Positions 13,959 through 21,370 of a stretch of DNA of 25,617 nt are shown in pieces. Positions within the stretch are counted from its first letter, which is position 1. Every line of letters begins with the position of its first letter. A program made the position numbers and the translations under genes. Source of the DNA: an uncultured Lachnospiraceae bacterium (lineage in GTDB: Bacteria; Bacillota; Clostridia; Lachnospirales; Lachnospiraceae); assembly GCA_934364805.1 (NCBI GenBank), contig CAKRMH010000028.1, positions 1 through 25,617 of the forward strand, in the 5' to 3' direction. Under the pieces are notes generated by a model. It ran no database searches, had not been told where the DNA came from, and worked only from the letters and a program-made list of their open reading frames with translations.

Positions 13959-15443
13959 TTATGCATCGGATCTGGAGTAGGAATTCTTCATCTGGCTGCT
14001 CAGTTCAAACAGTACCTTATCCAGTGTGGCAGAGGTCTCTTTTTTTACCATCTTCGCAATCTCTTCATTCGCCTCCCGGCGGATTGCCATCCGTTTTCTG
14101 GAATCTGTTTCTTTCTCCAGAAGTGCATCAAAACGATGGATCAGTTCGTGGCCTTTTGCCAGAACATGCTCTTTATAGCGTTCGATATGGAAAACAGAAT
14201 TCTTATAGGAAGCATCTGCCATCGCAGCGATTATTCTGCTTGCCCAGTAGAAATTATCGGTAGAAACCTCTCCTGTTGTATTGGAAAGATACTCCGGTGT
14301 CGTGTCAACATCTGCATAAAATGGAACAAGCACGTTAAAGGCATTGGATGCAAAAGCGACCCATTCAATAATACTGCTGTCCGGTTTTCCCTCCGGGCGC
14401 ATCTGGATCACCGAAAGGAAGTCATTCCGGTTGATTCCGATAGAACGAAATGCACCGCTCATTGTTTTATCGCCATATGCCAGATACGGATCATACGGCG
14501 TCCCCTGATAGTGGGAAGACAATACGTATTTTACGTCCTCAACGGTCACCTTTTTCTCTGGGACCATGCACCATGGCAGGTCATCCGAATATGGCGTATA
14601 TTCTGCATTTTCTCCATCCCATACTCTGCTGTGCGGATTCAGATATCGGAGCATAAACCATGCACGCGGTGTATTGTATACATGATCTGCATCATCATGG
14701 CTGCCAAAAGCATCTCTCGGATTCAGTCCGCCTTCCTGCGAAAGATCCAGATGGTATTTTTCAATAAATTCGCACAGATCGGAAGAACACATATATTCCG
14801 TCTGCTCTGACAGCGCATCCTCGAGATCAAACCGATCGATTCCAAGCTGATTTGGCATAACGACATAGGCATCATCCGGAACGCGTCTTGCGATCCAGTG
14901 ATGTCCACCGATCGTCTCAAGCCACCAGATCTCATCTGCATCCTGGAATGCAATTCCATTCATTTCATATGTTCCGTACTGCTCCAGCAAAGCTCCAAGG
15001 CGTTTTACCCCTTCTCTCGCACTGTGGATATATGGAAGAACCAGACAAACGATATCCTCCTCGCCAATTCCACCGACCTGTTCCTCTCTGCCATCCTCTG
15101 CGGGCTGATAACATACCAGAGGATCTGCTCCCAATACCCTCGGATTGGATGTAATTGTCTCCGTTGCGGTCATTGCAACATGTGCCTCATTGACACCGCT
15201 TGCCGCCCAGATTCCTTCCCCCTCCACAGCATTCGGCATTGCCGTGCAGCGCATCGGCGAATCTGGCAGTTCTACCTCCACATGTGAGATCACTGATTTA
15301 TATTTTTTCGGCTGATCCTTTGGATCCACCACTACAAATTTCTTCGGTGTAAAATGTCCGGACCCTGAATCATCGTTTCTTGCGATCATAGTAGATCCGT
15401 CATAAGATGCATTTTTTCCAACAAGTATTGTCGTACAAGCCAT
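13959..15443 (-). CDS. C69 family dipeptidase (PepD-like, U34)
   Basis: 494 residues. The N-terminus MACTTILVGKNASYDG places the nucleophilic cysteine at position 3, and the following STMIARNDDSG is the conserved C69 segment. The family is N-terminal-nucleophile hydrolases that cleave a wide range of dipeptides. Other family blocks are VNEAHVAMTATET, GIGEEDIVCLVLPYIHSAREGVKRL and WWLETIGGHHWIARRVPDD. The protein has no signal peptide, so it is probably cytosolic and acts on imported peptides. An AGGAGAGA ribosome binding site precedes the ATG. The gene starts 28 bp after the MATE gene and probably shares its transcript. Confidence 0.92.
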   Translation of the reverse strand: MACTTILVGKNASYDGSTMIARNDDSGSGHFTPKKFVVVDPKDQPKKYKSVISHVEVELPDSPMRCTAMPNAVEGEGIWAASGVNEAHVAMTATETITSNPRVLGADPLVCYQPAEDGREEQVGGIGEEDIVCLVLPYIHSAREGVKRLGALLEQYGTYEMNGIAFQDADEIWWLETIGGHHWIARRVPDDAYVVMPNQLGIDRFDLEDALSEQTEYMCSSDLCEFIEKYHLDLSQEGGLNPRDAFGSHDDADHVYNTPRAWFMLRYLNPHSRVWDGENAEYTPYSDDLPWCMVPEKKVTVEDVKYVLSSHYQGTPYDPYLAYGDKTMSGAFRSIGINRNDFLSVIQMRPEGKPDSSIIEWVAFASNAFNVLVPFYADVDTTPEYLSNTTGEVSTDNFYWASRIIAAMADASYKNSVFHIERYKEHVLAKGHELIHRFDALLEKETDSRKRMAIRREANEEIAKMVKKETSATLDKVLFELSSQMKNSYSRSDA

Positions 15444-15471
15444 ATTTCATCTCTCCTTTTTTTAAAGTATT

Positions 15472-16824
15472 CTATTTATTTATACAACGTTTCCGCACAA
15501 AATAGAAGCAGATCACCTGCATTACGATCGTTGCCGCCCAGGAGCCTGGATATGATATAAACAGAAAGTACAGGCTTCTGTGCTGTGGAAACGCTGCAAA
15601 TATCCAAAAAATCCTTGTTCCGACCGTACCAATGACAGATAAAATCATCGGAACGGCGGAATATCCCATTCCACGCAGTGCGCCCGGGAAAAGGTCCATG
15701 ATCCCACACAGGAAATATGGCACCGTCGTAATTGCAAGAATCTCAAGTCCACAGGCAATTACCTTCGGGTTCTGCGTGTAAATCCGCATAATCTGCGCTC
15801 CAAAAAGATATGCGCCTCCGCCTAATACTCCCGCTACACCAACCGTTAGGATCAGGCAGTCGAAAAGAACCCGGTCCATCCGCTTGTATTTTCCAACACC
15901 GTAATTCTGGCTTGTGAAACTCATACAAGCCTGCGTGATCGCATTGACTGACACATATAAAAATCCCAGCACATTGTTGGCTGCCGTATAACCTGCCATT
16001 GCCGTCGAACCAAACGAATTTACCGACGACTGTAACAGTGCATTGGAAAAATTGATAACCGTACTCTGGATTCCAGCTGGTATTCCCACCTGAAAAATCG
16101 GTTTTAAATACGCTGATTTAATCGAAAGTTTTGAAAAACGCAGCTGATAACTTTCCTCGGAACGGTACAGGCATCGAAGCACCAGAACGCATGAGATCAT
16201 CTGTGAGATCACGGTTCCGATCGCAACACCTGCAACGCCCAGGTGAAAAATGATCACAAGCATCATATTTAACACTGCATTCGCACAGCCTGATATGATC
16301 AGAAAGATCAACGGTCTTTTCGTATCACCGACTGCCCGTAAAATAGCTGCACCATAGTTATACAGCATAAAAAATGGCATTCCAAGGAAATAAATCCTCA
16401 TATATAAAGTCGATAACCGGATCACGTCCTCCGGCGTTCCCATCAGTTCCAGTGCGCCTTTTGCAAAGATCAGTCCAACAAATGCCATGACCACACCACT
16501 GATCAGTGCCAGCGTGATCGCTGTATGTACCGTCTCTGACATCTCCTTATTGCGCCCTGCTGCATAGTAACGTGCTGCAAGCACATTCGCACCAAGTGAG
16601 ATTCCAATAAACAGGTTCGTAAATATATTAATGAGTGCGGTCGTAGATCCGACTGCTGCAAGTGCCTGGCTTCCACTGAATCTGCCTACCACAATGATGT
16701 CCACAGCATTAAACATCAGTTGTAAGATACTTGAAAGCATAAGCGGAAGTGAAAAAGAAATCAGTTTGTCCATGATCGAACCATTGCACATATCAATCTC
16801 GTATTTATTATTTTTCAATTGCAT
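15472..16824 (-). CDS. MATE family efflux transporter
   Basis: 450 residues with about twelve transmembrane segments. The N-terminal part has LISFSLPLMLSSILQLMFNAVDIIVVGRF, a typical MATE first helix pair, and the repeat-half equivalent starts near LKPIFQVGIPAGIQS. These pumps export cationic drugs or metabolites using Na+ or H+. AGGAGG lies only one base from the ATG at 16824. A TTG two codons later (16818) has better spacing, so the true start may be TTG, shortening the protein by two residues. The promoter at 16855-16883 drives it and probably the C69 dipeptidase. Confidence 0.92.
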   Translation of the reverse strand: MQLKNNKYEIDMCNGSIMDKLISFSLPLMLSSILQLMFNAVDIIVVGRFSGSQALAAVGSTTALINIFTNLFIGISLGANVLAARYYAAGRNKEMSETVHTAITLALISGVVMAFVGLIFAKGALELMGTPEDVIRLSTLYMRIYFLGMPFFMLYNYGAAILRAVGDTKRPLIFLIISGCANAVLNMMLVIIFHLGVAGVAIGTVISQMISCVLVLRCLYRSEESYQLRFSKLSIKSAYLKPIFQVGIPAGIQSTVINFSNALLQSSVNSFGSTAMAGYTAANNVLGFLYVSVNAITQACMSFTSQNYGVGKYKRMDRVLFDCLILTVGVAGVLGGGAYLFGAQIMRIYTQNPKVIACGLEILAITTVPYFLCGIMDLFPGALRGMGYSAVPMILSVIGTVGTRIFWIFAAFPQHRSLYFLFISYPGSWAATIVMQVICFYFVRKRCINK

Positions 16825-16854
16825 GCCTCCTATTCCTTCGTTTCTGCATTGCCT

Positions 16855-16883
16855 ATCTTACTGCGTTCATTCAATTGCGTCAA
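16855..16883 (-). promoter_or_regulatory. Promoter of the MATE-dipeptidase operon
   Basis: On the minus strand TTGACG (16878-16883), 17 bp, TAAGAT (16855-16860). It starts transcription about 24 nt before the MATE start codon. Confidence 0.6.
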
Positions 16884-16912
16884 TGGTCGACAATTTTTAT
16901 GCATATTTATTC

Positions 16913-16941
16913 TTGACATGCATATATTTATGACGTAGTAT
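16913..16941 (+). promoter_or_regulatory. Promoter of the hemolysin III-like gene
   Basis: A perfect TTGACA (16913-16918), 17 bp, then TAGTAT (16936-16941). It gives a long leader of about 105 nt. A direct repeat ATGCATAT at 16900-16907 and 16919-16926 brackets the -35 and could be an operator. Confidence 0.6.
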
Positions 16942-17053
16942 TATTTTATGTTAGATGTAGTTTTAAATACTACTTGTTATATTTTATGTATTAAGCAATT
17001 GTAAAAACTGATGTATATCAGATATCTTGCAATAGAGAAAGGAGATTTTGATC

Positions 17054-17701
17054 ATGCAATTGACAATTCGAGAACCTGGAAGTGCCATTACTCATTTTAT
17101 CGGCTGCTTAATGGCTTTGATCGCAGCCTCACCTCTTTTAATGAAAGCTCATGGGAATTCTACTCATCTGCTTGCGATGACTATTTTTTCCTGCAGCATG
17201 ATCCTATTATACGGAGCAAGCACGATGTATCACAGTATCTGTCACGTATCCGCAAAGGTACTCTGCTGTTTCCGCAAACTTGACCATATGATGATCTTCG
17301 TTCTGATCGCAGGGTCTTATACTCCGGTATGCATGATCGTACTCGGTGGCAAAAAAGGCTACACACTGCTTGCAGTCGTATGGATCACCGCTCTGATCGG
17401 CATGTTCATAAAAGCCTGCTGGATCACCTGTCCAAAATGGTTCTCCTCCATTATCTATATTGCAATGGGATGGACCTGTCTCCCGGTATTTGGTACACTC
17501 TGGGGTACACTCCCTCACACTGCATTTGGCTGGCTTCTTGCCGGTGGCATTATTTATACGATCGGTGGTGTGATTTATGCATTAAAGCTTCCGGTATTTA
17601 ATTCCCTCCACAAATATTTCGGTTCTCACGAGATCTTTCATCTATTTGTTATGGGCGGAAGCATCTGCCATTTTATCTTTATGTATCAGTATGTGGTGTA
17701 A
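17054..17701 (+). CDS. Hemolysin III family / PAQR-like membrane protein (TrhA-like)
   Basis: 215 residues with seven hydrophobic helices. Conserved PAQR/HlyIII zinc-site elements are present: ASTMYHS, LDHMMIFVLIAGSYTPVC and a C-terminal GSHEIFHLFVMGGSICHFIFMY with HxxxH. Bacterial members are linked to membrane energetics and lipid homeostasis rather than true haemolysis. The ATG at 17054 lies 9 nt after GGAG; an in-frame TTG two codons earlier (17048) is less likely. It is monocistronic, divergent from the MATE gene, and followed by the inverted-repeat element at 17731. Confidence 0.9.
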   Translation: MQLTIREPGSAITHFIGCLMALIAASPLLMKAHGNSTHLLAMTIFSCSMILLYGASTMYHSICHVSAKVLCCFRKLDHMMIFVLIAGSYTPVCMIVLGGKKGYTLLAVVWITALIGMFIKACWITCPKWFSSIIYIAMGWTCLPVFGTLWGTLPHTAFGWLLAGGIIYTIGGVIYALKLPVFNSLHKYFGSHEIFHLFVMGGSICHFIFMYQYVV

Positions 17702-17730
17702 CTGGTGCGATTCTCCAATGTACCTGTCAT

Positions 17731-17938
17731 GGACAATTGCGGAACTATTTTGAAACTTATTCCAGCCTGTACTGTGAGTACAAATAATCGCAGGCACGCT
17801 CTCGCTGCTCATCGCTGGCAGCGGGTACATAAGCGACCAAAATACGGTCGCTAAGTACCGGCCGCTCTGAAGCACCTGCGAGTTACTTATACTCACAGTA
17901 CAGGCTTAATTTAAATTCCAATGACTCCGCAACTGTCT
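17731..17938. repeat. 208-bp nested inverted-repeat element (MITE-like or structured RNA)
   Basis: A perfect 17-bp inverted repeat AGCCTGTACTGTGAGTA (17764-17780) / TACTCACAGTACAGGCT (17890-17906) lies inside looser outer arms GACAATTGCGGA (17731-17742) and TCCGCAACTGTC (17927-17938). Within the loop are TCGCAGG/CCTGCGA (17788-17794 with 17875-17881), a hairpin CGCTGC/GCAGCG (17803-17823), and a compound hairpin GGTAC..AGCGACC/GGTCGCT..GTACC (17824-17859). The result is a cloverleaf-like cruciform with no coding capacity. A short relative lies at 13387-13431. It is a non-autonomous mobile element or a repeat-family RNA; no transposase is visible. Confidence 0.7.
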
Positions 17939-17978
17939 AATATCAGCCACATCAAAGAGTGAAAGTCTGCCTAACAGC

Positions 17979-18145
17979 GATTCTCCGTAAAGTGTTCTTT
18001 TTCTTTCATTACACCGACAAATAACGAAAAAATGACGGTGTAATCTTTGATTTATTGCTCTCTACGGAGAATCCACCCTTGCAATGGCGGATTTGCGGGA
18101 TATTTTTAGGTGTAATCGCATTTTTCATATTCATTACGGAGAATA
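17979..18145. repeat. Three copies of a 38-bp two-block unit (one inverted)
   Basis: The unit reads CGGTGTAAT, exactly 18 bp of variable sequence, then TACGGAGAATC. Copy A is inverted (GATTCTCCGTA at 17979-17989, ATTACACCG at 18008-18016). Copy B is direct (18036-18044 and 18063-18073). Copy C is direct and slightly degenerate (18109-18116 and 18135-18144). The 18-bp spacers share no obvious similarity. Copies A and B form a nested hairpin. The rest of 17939-18214 holds no credible gene. Confidence 0.65.
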
Positions 18146-18214
18146 TCTTCTTTACAGTCTTCCGGAATTTCGTAATAACAATACAGATCCTCATAGCCTT
18201 CTTTATTCAGTTCC

Positions 18215-18706
18215 CTACACTCCCAGCAGATCCATAAGTTTCTCCCTGGAGAGGCTTCCAATTCCGACATTCTCGCCATTTATAATATTATCTGCCAGAT
18301 CTTTTTTGCTTTCCTGCAGTTTGACAATCTTTTCTTCGATCGTGCCTTTGGCGATCATTTTGTACACAGTAACTTTCCTCGTCTGTCCGATCCTGTGTGC
18401 ACGGTCTGTCGCCTGATTCTGTACCGCAACATTCCACCACGGATCATAATGGATGACCACATCTGCTCCTGTCAGGTTCAGTCCCACCCCTCCGGCCTTC
18501 AGCGAGATCAAAAAAACTGGTGTGTCGTCCTCATTGAACTGTTTCACCATAGCAAGTCTCTCCTGCTTGGAGGTCTCGCCAGTAATCTTGTAATATGCTG
18601 TTTTTCTTTCTTTCAATGCCTCCGCAATGATCGCAAGCATACTTGTAAACTGTGAAAACAGAAGGATCTTATGTCCGCCTGAAATTGCACTTTCCATCAG
18701 TTCCAT
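18215..18706 (-). pseudogene. C-terminal remnant of a SNF2-family helicase
   Basis: About 163 codons corresponding to the second RecA-like (helicase C) lobe of SWI2/SNF2 ATPases: KILLFSQFTSML (motif IV region), LISLKAGGVGLNLTGADVV (motif V) and DRAHRIGQ (motif VI). The first lobe with Walker A and DEAH boxes, and any N-terminal SWIM zinc finger, are missing; intact relatives are usually around 1000 residues. Codons just upstream in frame run into a TAG, and there is no ribosome binding site before the first ATG, so it is unlikely to be translated. It is most simply the tail left after a deletion that replaced the rest of the gene. Confidence 0.85.
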
Positions 18707-18979
18707 ATCTGTGAACGTTTTCTATCGGTAAAGCTGTTTATCACCTGCATTCCAGCGAAATTCGTCGCATCCATAACATCATTATTCTGGCTCTGATAAT
18801 CACTTACAAGATTAAGGGCCGCAGAAATAAATGGACAGTTCTTTTCCACGGAATTGAAAACTGCAGACAGGCGTATTGGACATATTATCCAGATAGCCTC
18901 TGGATACACCAGTCATCGCCAGATTTCCATGATCAAGAATGTTCCGGCCCTCTCTCTGTGTTTTGGCTGTGAGTTTCAT
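18697..18979 (-). pseudogene. Unrecognised small gene, apparently frameshifted
   Basis: An ATG at 18979 with an excellent AGGAGGG ribosome binding site opens a 55-codon frame (MKLTAKTQREGRNILDHGNL and onward) that stops at 18812. A second frame over 18909-18697 continues with protein-like sequence, including LNLVSDYQSQNNDVMDATNF and AGMQVINSFTD, before ending inside the SNF2 remnant. Joining the two frames near 18840 would give one product of roughly 90 residues. I do not recognise the family. The downstream end meets the truncated helicase, so this gene probably came with the event that deleted the helicase N-terminus. The rest of 18980-19139 shows no gene. Confidence 0.4.
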
Positions 18980-19139
18980 TGCTGCCCTCCTCAAAAGACC
19001 TGTATGATTCATAACACATATTTTATCGCAGGCACTGTAAGAATGAAATAGCGATTATAAATTTACCAGGCAGACAAATTCTCTTATCCACAAAAATCAA
19101 CCACATACCATCCATAATCAACGTCTTGACGATAAACTG

Positions 19140-19168
19140 TTTACAACTGGCGACAAATTCTTTATTGT
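19140..19168 (+). promoter_or_regulatory. Promoter of the MFS transporter gene
   Basis: TTTACA (19140-19145), 17 bp, TATTGT (19163-19168). The predicted start is about 36 nt before the ATG at 19211, with GGGAGG as ribosome binding site. Confidence 0.55.
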
Positions 19169-19210
19169 AATAACCACAAAATAAAATCGTATGCGGCAGG
19201 GAGGAACGTT

Positions 19211-20461
19211 ATGGAACCGGAAACAACAACAGACGAGACAACTAAACTCTGGACAAAGAACTTTACACTGATTACGCTGGGAACTGTTGTATCTATGCTT
19301 GGCAATGCAATTGCCGGTTTTGCTTTGGGATTATTGGTACTTGATTATACAGGATCTACATTTTTATATGCATTGTTCGAGGTCGCTTATAATCTGCCTA
19401 AGATTGTAGCACCTACATTTGCTGGACCATTTCTCGATAATTTTTCCAGAAGGCGTACCATTTATACACTGGATTTTATAAGTGCAGGTTTATATGGGAT
19501 TTTTGCGTGGCTTATTTTAAGCGGGTACTTTAATTATGGATTTTTGATCGCCGGCTGTCTGTTACTTGGTACAATTGACAGCATTTATCAGGTAGCCTTT
19601 GACAGTTTTTACCCAATGCTTGTTTCAAAAGGAAATTATTCCAAGGCATATTCCATTCAGAGTACGCTTGAAAGTATAACTATGTTTATCGTGCCGGTAT
19701 CCGCACTTTTATATAATCTTATCGGAATCGCACCGCTGTTTTTGATCAATATGGCCAGTTTCCTGATTGCTGCAATATTTGAAACCCGGATTCAAAAAGA
19801 AGAAACATACGTCAAGGATGAAACAGAAACCTTTGGAATTGCTCAATACAGGAAAACCTTTTCAGAAGGAGTTGGTTATTTAAAACAGGAACGCGGACTG
19901 CTTGCAATCACTTTATATTTTATGGTAAGTTCGTTTGCCGGTGGCGTTTTTTCCTTAATATCGCTCCCATATTTTAAACAAAATTACAGCCATGGGGAAT
20001 ATGTGTATATTTTTACGATGGGATGGATGATGCTTGGACGTCTGATCGGAGGAGTAATTCATTATCGTTTAAAAATTCCTGCAGAAAAGAAATTCGCTAT
20101 TGCACTGGGTGTATACATAACGATCAGCCTGATCGACGGGACAATGTTCTATTGGCCGATCGTTGTGATGATGGCACTCTGCTTCTTCGATGGCATTCTT
20201 GGTGTTACATCATATAATATCCGTATTTCAGCAACTCAAAGTTATGTTCCCGATGAGAAAAAAGGACGATTTAATGGTATCTTTCAGATGGCAACTACAG
20301 GCGGAATGTTATTCGGACAGTTTTTATCAGGCGTATTCACACTTGCCGTTCCTGAAAAAATGGTCGTCAGCGGGGCAATGGCACTTAATTTTGTAGCTGT
20401 TCTGGTTATTATTGGTGGAGGCAGACAATACGTAAAGAAGATTTATAACCGAAGGGTATAA
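19211..20461 (+). CDS. MFS transporter
   Basis: 416 residues with about twelve transmembrane helices. The first helix pair (FTLITLGTVVSMLGNAIAGFALGLLVLDYTGS) and the loop GPFLDNFSRRRTIYTLDF carry the D-x-x-x-R-R signature between helices 2 and 3 that marks the major facilitator superfamily. The charged central loop is around residues 196-218. The closest general group is the MFS exporters resembling macrolide or enterobactin efflux proteins (MFS_3/MFS_1), but the substrate cannot be read from the sequence. The GGGAGG ribosome binding site and upstream promoter suggest independent expression. No T-tailed terminator follows in its own direction before the convergent toxin-antitoxin operon. Confidence 0.88.
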   Translation: MEPETTTDETTKLWTKNFTLITLGTVVSMLGNAIAGFALGLLVLDYTGSTFLYALFEVAYNLPKIVAPTFAGPFLDNFSRRRTIYTLDFISAGLYGIFAWLILSGYFNYGFLIAGCLLLGTIDSIYQVAFDSFYPMLVSKGNYSKAYSIQSTLESITMFIVPVSALLYNLIGIAPLFLINMASFLIAAIFETRIQKEETYVKDETETFGIAQYRKTFSEGVGYLKQERGLLAITLYFMVSSFAGGVFSLISLPYFKQNYSHGEYVYIFTMGWMMLGRLIGGVIHYRLKIPAEKKFAIALGVYITISLIDGTMFYWPIVVMMALCFFDGILGVTSYNIRISATQSYVPDEKKGRFNGIFQMATTGGMLFGQFLSGVFTLAVPEKMVVSGAMALNFVAVLVIIGGGRQYVKKIYNRRV

Positions 20462-20523
20462 TTCGCACGCAAGTGAAAATTTGCGCAATAGTCCAGTTCA
20501 ATATAGGCTTTATCTTTAAACCA

Positions 20524-20553
20524 CAAAAAACGAGACGGTCAAAGCCGTCTCGT
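20524..20553 (-). terminator. Rho-independent terminator of the toxin-antitoxin operon
   Basis: A 9-bp perfect stem ACGAGACGG/CCGTCTCGT (20530-20538 with 20545-20553) is followed on the minus strand by six T (20530-20525). The plus-strand side lacks a T run, so it serves the minus-strand operon. Confidence 0.85.
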
Positions 20554-20612
20554 CTGGAGCTCCATGCTAAATTGCATCTCTGTAAGAAATACTTATCAGT
20601 GAGATCATATAA

Positions 20613-20900
20613 TCATACTTTCTGTTTCGGTACAAACTCAATCTTAAGAGCCATTCCCATTCCATCTGCCAACCTTTTAAGCAAATTAACAGATGGGTTT
20701 CTTGTTCCATTCTCAAGCTTACTAATATCTGCCTGGTTAATCCCAGTACGTTCAGCCAGTTCCTTCTGTGTCATATTTTGAGAAGTACGAGCATTTACGA
20801 TAGCCCTTATGACATCCATCTCTGGTTGGATAGCTTCATATTCTTTTTTAAATTCTTCATCTTGTAACTGCTTAGAAAGCATATCATCAAATGTTCTCAT
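20613..20900 (-). CDS. higA: HigA-like antitoxin, XRE-family helix-turn-helix protein
   Basis: 95 residues. A helix-turn-helix of the XRE/Cro type covers about 43-65 (MTQKELAERTGINQADISKLENG), followed by NPSVNLLKRLADGMGMAL, the typical HigA C-terminal half. An N-terminal helical arm (1-35) probably contacts the toxin. It lies 15 bp downstream of the toxin gene, the toxin-first order characteristic of higBA. AGGGTG at 7 nt before the ATG serves as ribosome binding site. The protein probably represses the operon through the palindrome at 21262-21309. Confidence 0.88.
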   Translation of the reverse strand: MRTFDDMLSKQLQDEEFKKEYEAIQPEMDVIRAIVNARTSQNMTQKELAERTGINQADISKLENGTRNPSVNLLKRLADGMGMALKIEFVPKQKV

Positions 20901-20915
20901 CCTTCATCACCCTTT

Positions 20916-21251
20916 CTATAAAATCTTTTCTTCTATCCTTTGCAATCCGTATCTCTTCTTTGGGAGTTTTCTGTGTTTTTTAACAAAACCATTCGTCAGT
21001 ATTATTTTTCCCTCATAATAGAAAAAATATAAGACCCTGGTTATATCACTTCCAAATTTACAACGCAATTCAAATATTCCGTCATCTATATGCTTACTAT
21101 AAGGTTCTCTAAGCATATTTCCTTTCTCTTGTAGAATCTCCAATAATCCAAATATTTTAGCTCGCATCTTAGGATTAACAGAATCCAAAAATTCCTCTAC
21201 TGGAACTTCACCATTTTCCTTTTCATATACTATCAGTTTAAATTCTGTCAT
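20916..21251 (-). CDS. higB: HigB/RelE-like toxin (Gp49 family)
   Basis: 111 residues. The segment GIFELRCKFGSDITRVLYFFY followed by KIILTNGFVKKHRKLPKKRY matches the phage-derived Gp49/HigB family, ribosome-dependent mRNA endonucleases of the RelE fold. The conserved basic residues R80-equivalent (ITRVLYF) and KKHRKLPKK are present, so it looks functional. The ATG at 21251 has AAAGGAG at a suitable distance. An in-frame ATG at 21317 lies beyond the operator palindrome and is rejected. First gene of the toxin-antitoxin operon. Confidence 0.88.
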   Translation of the reverse strand: MTEFKLIVYEKENGEVPVEEFLDSVNPKMRAKIFGLLEILQEKGNMLREPYSKHIDDGIFELRCKFGSDITRVLYFFYYEGKIILTNGFVKKHRKLPKKRYGLQRIEEKIL

Positions 21252-21261
21252 GTTGTCTCCT

Positions 21262-21309
21262 TTGTATAATTGACAATATGGTATATATGCCATATTGTCA
21301 ATTATACAA
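21262..21309. promoter_or_regulatory. Operator palindrome and promoter of the higBA-like operon
   Basis: Perfect 20-bp arms TTGTATAATTGACAATATGG (21262-21281) and CCATATTGTCAATTATACAA (21290-21309) are separated by 8 bp. Each arm contains TTGACA, and by symmetry each strand reads TTGACA, 17 bp, TATTGT. A repressor dimer here would cover the whole promoter. The minus-strand transcript would begin near 21265 with a leader of only about 14 nt. Confidence 0.8.
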
Positions 21310-21370
21310 TTATACATTTAGCAAAAAACAAACTGTATCTGCATGCATTGATATAGGAATATCGTATTCA

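Noticed and set aside
14136..14810. Long plus-strand frame over the C69 dipeptidase
   Set aside because: It is an antisense frame of a gene with clear motifs and a ribosome binding site.
17642..17896. 84-codon minus-strand frame at the end of the hemolysin III-like gene
   Set aside because: It overlaps the inverted-repeat element and the end of an intact gene, and has no ribosome binding site or family resemblance.
17979..18145. A CRISPR array
   Set aside because: Only three units occur, one inverted; the conserved parts flank the variable parts at 9-11 bp rather than forming full repeats, and no cas gene is present.
18009..18194. 61-codon minus-strand frame in the repeat cluster
   Set aside because: It is composed of the repeated units and their spacers and shows no start signal.
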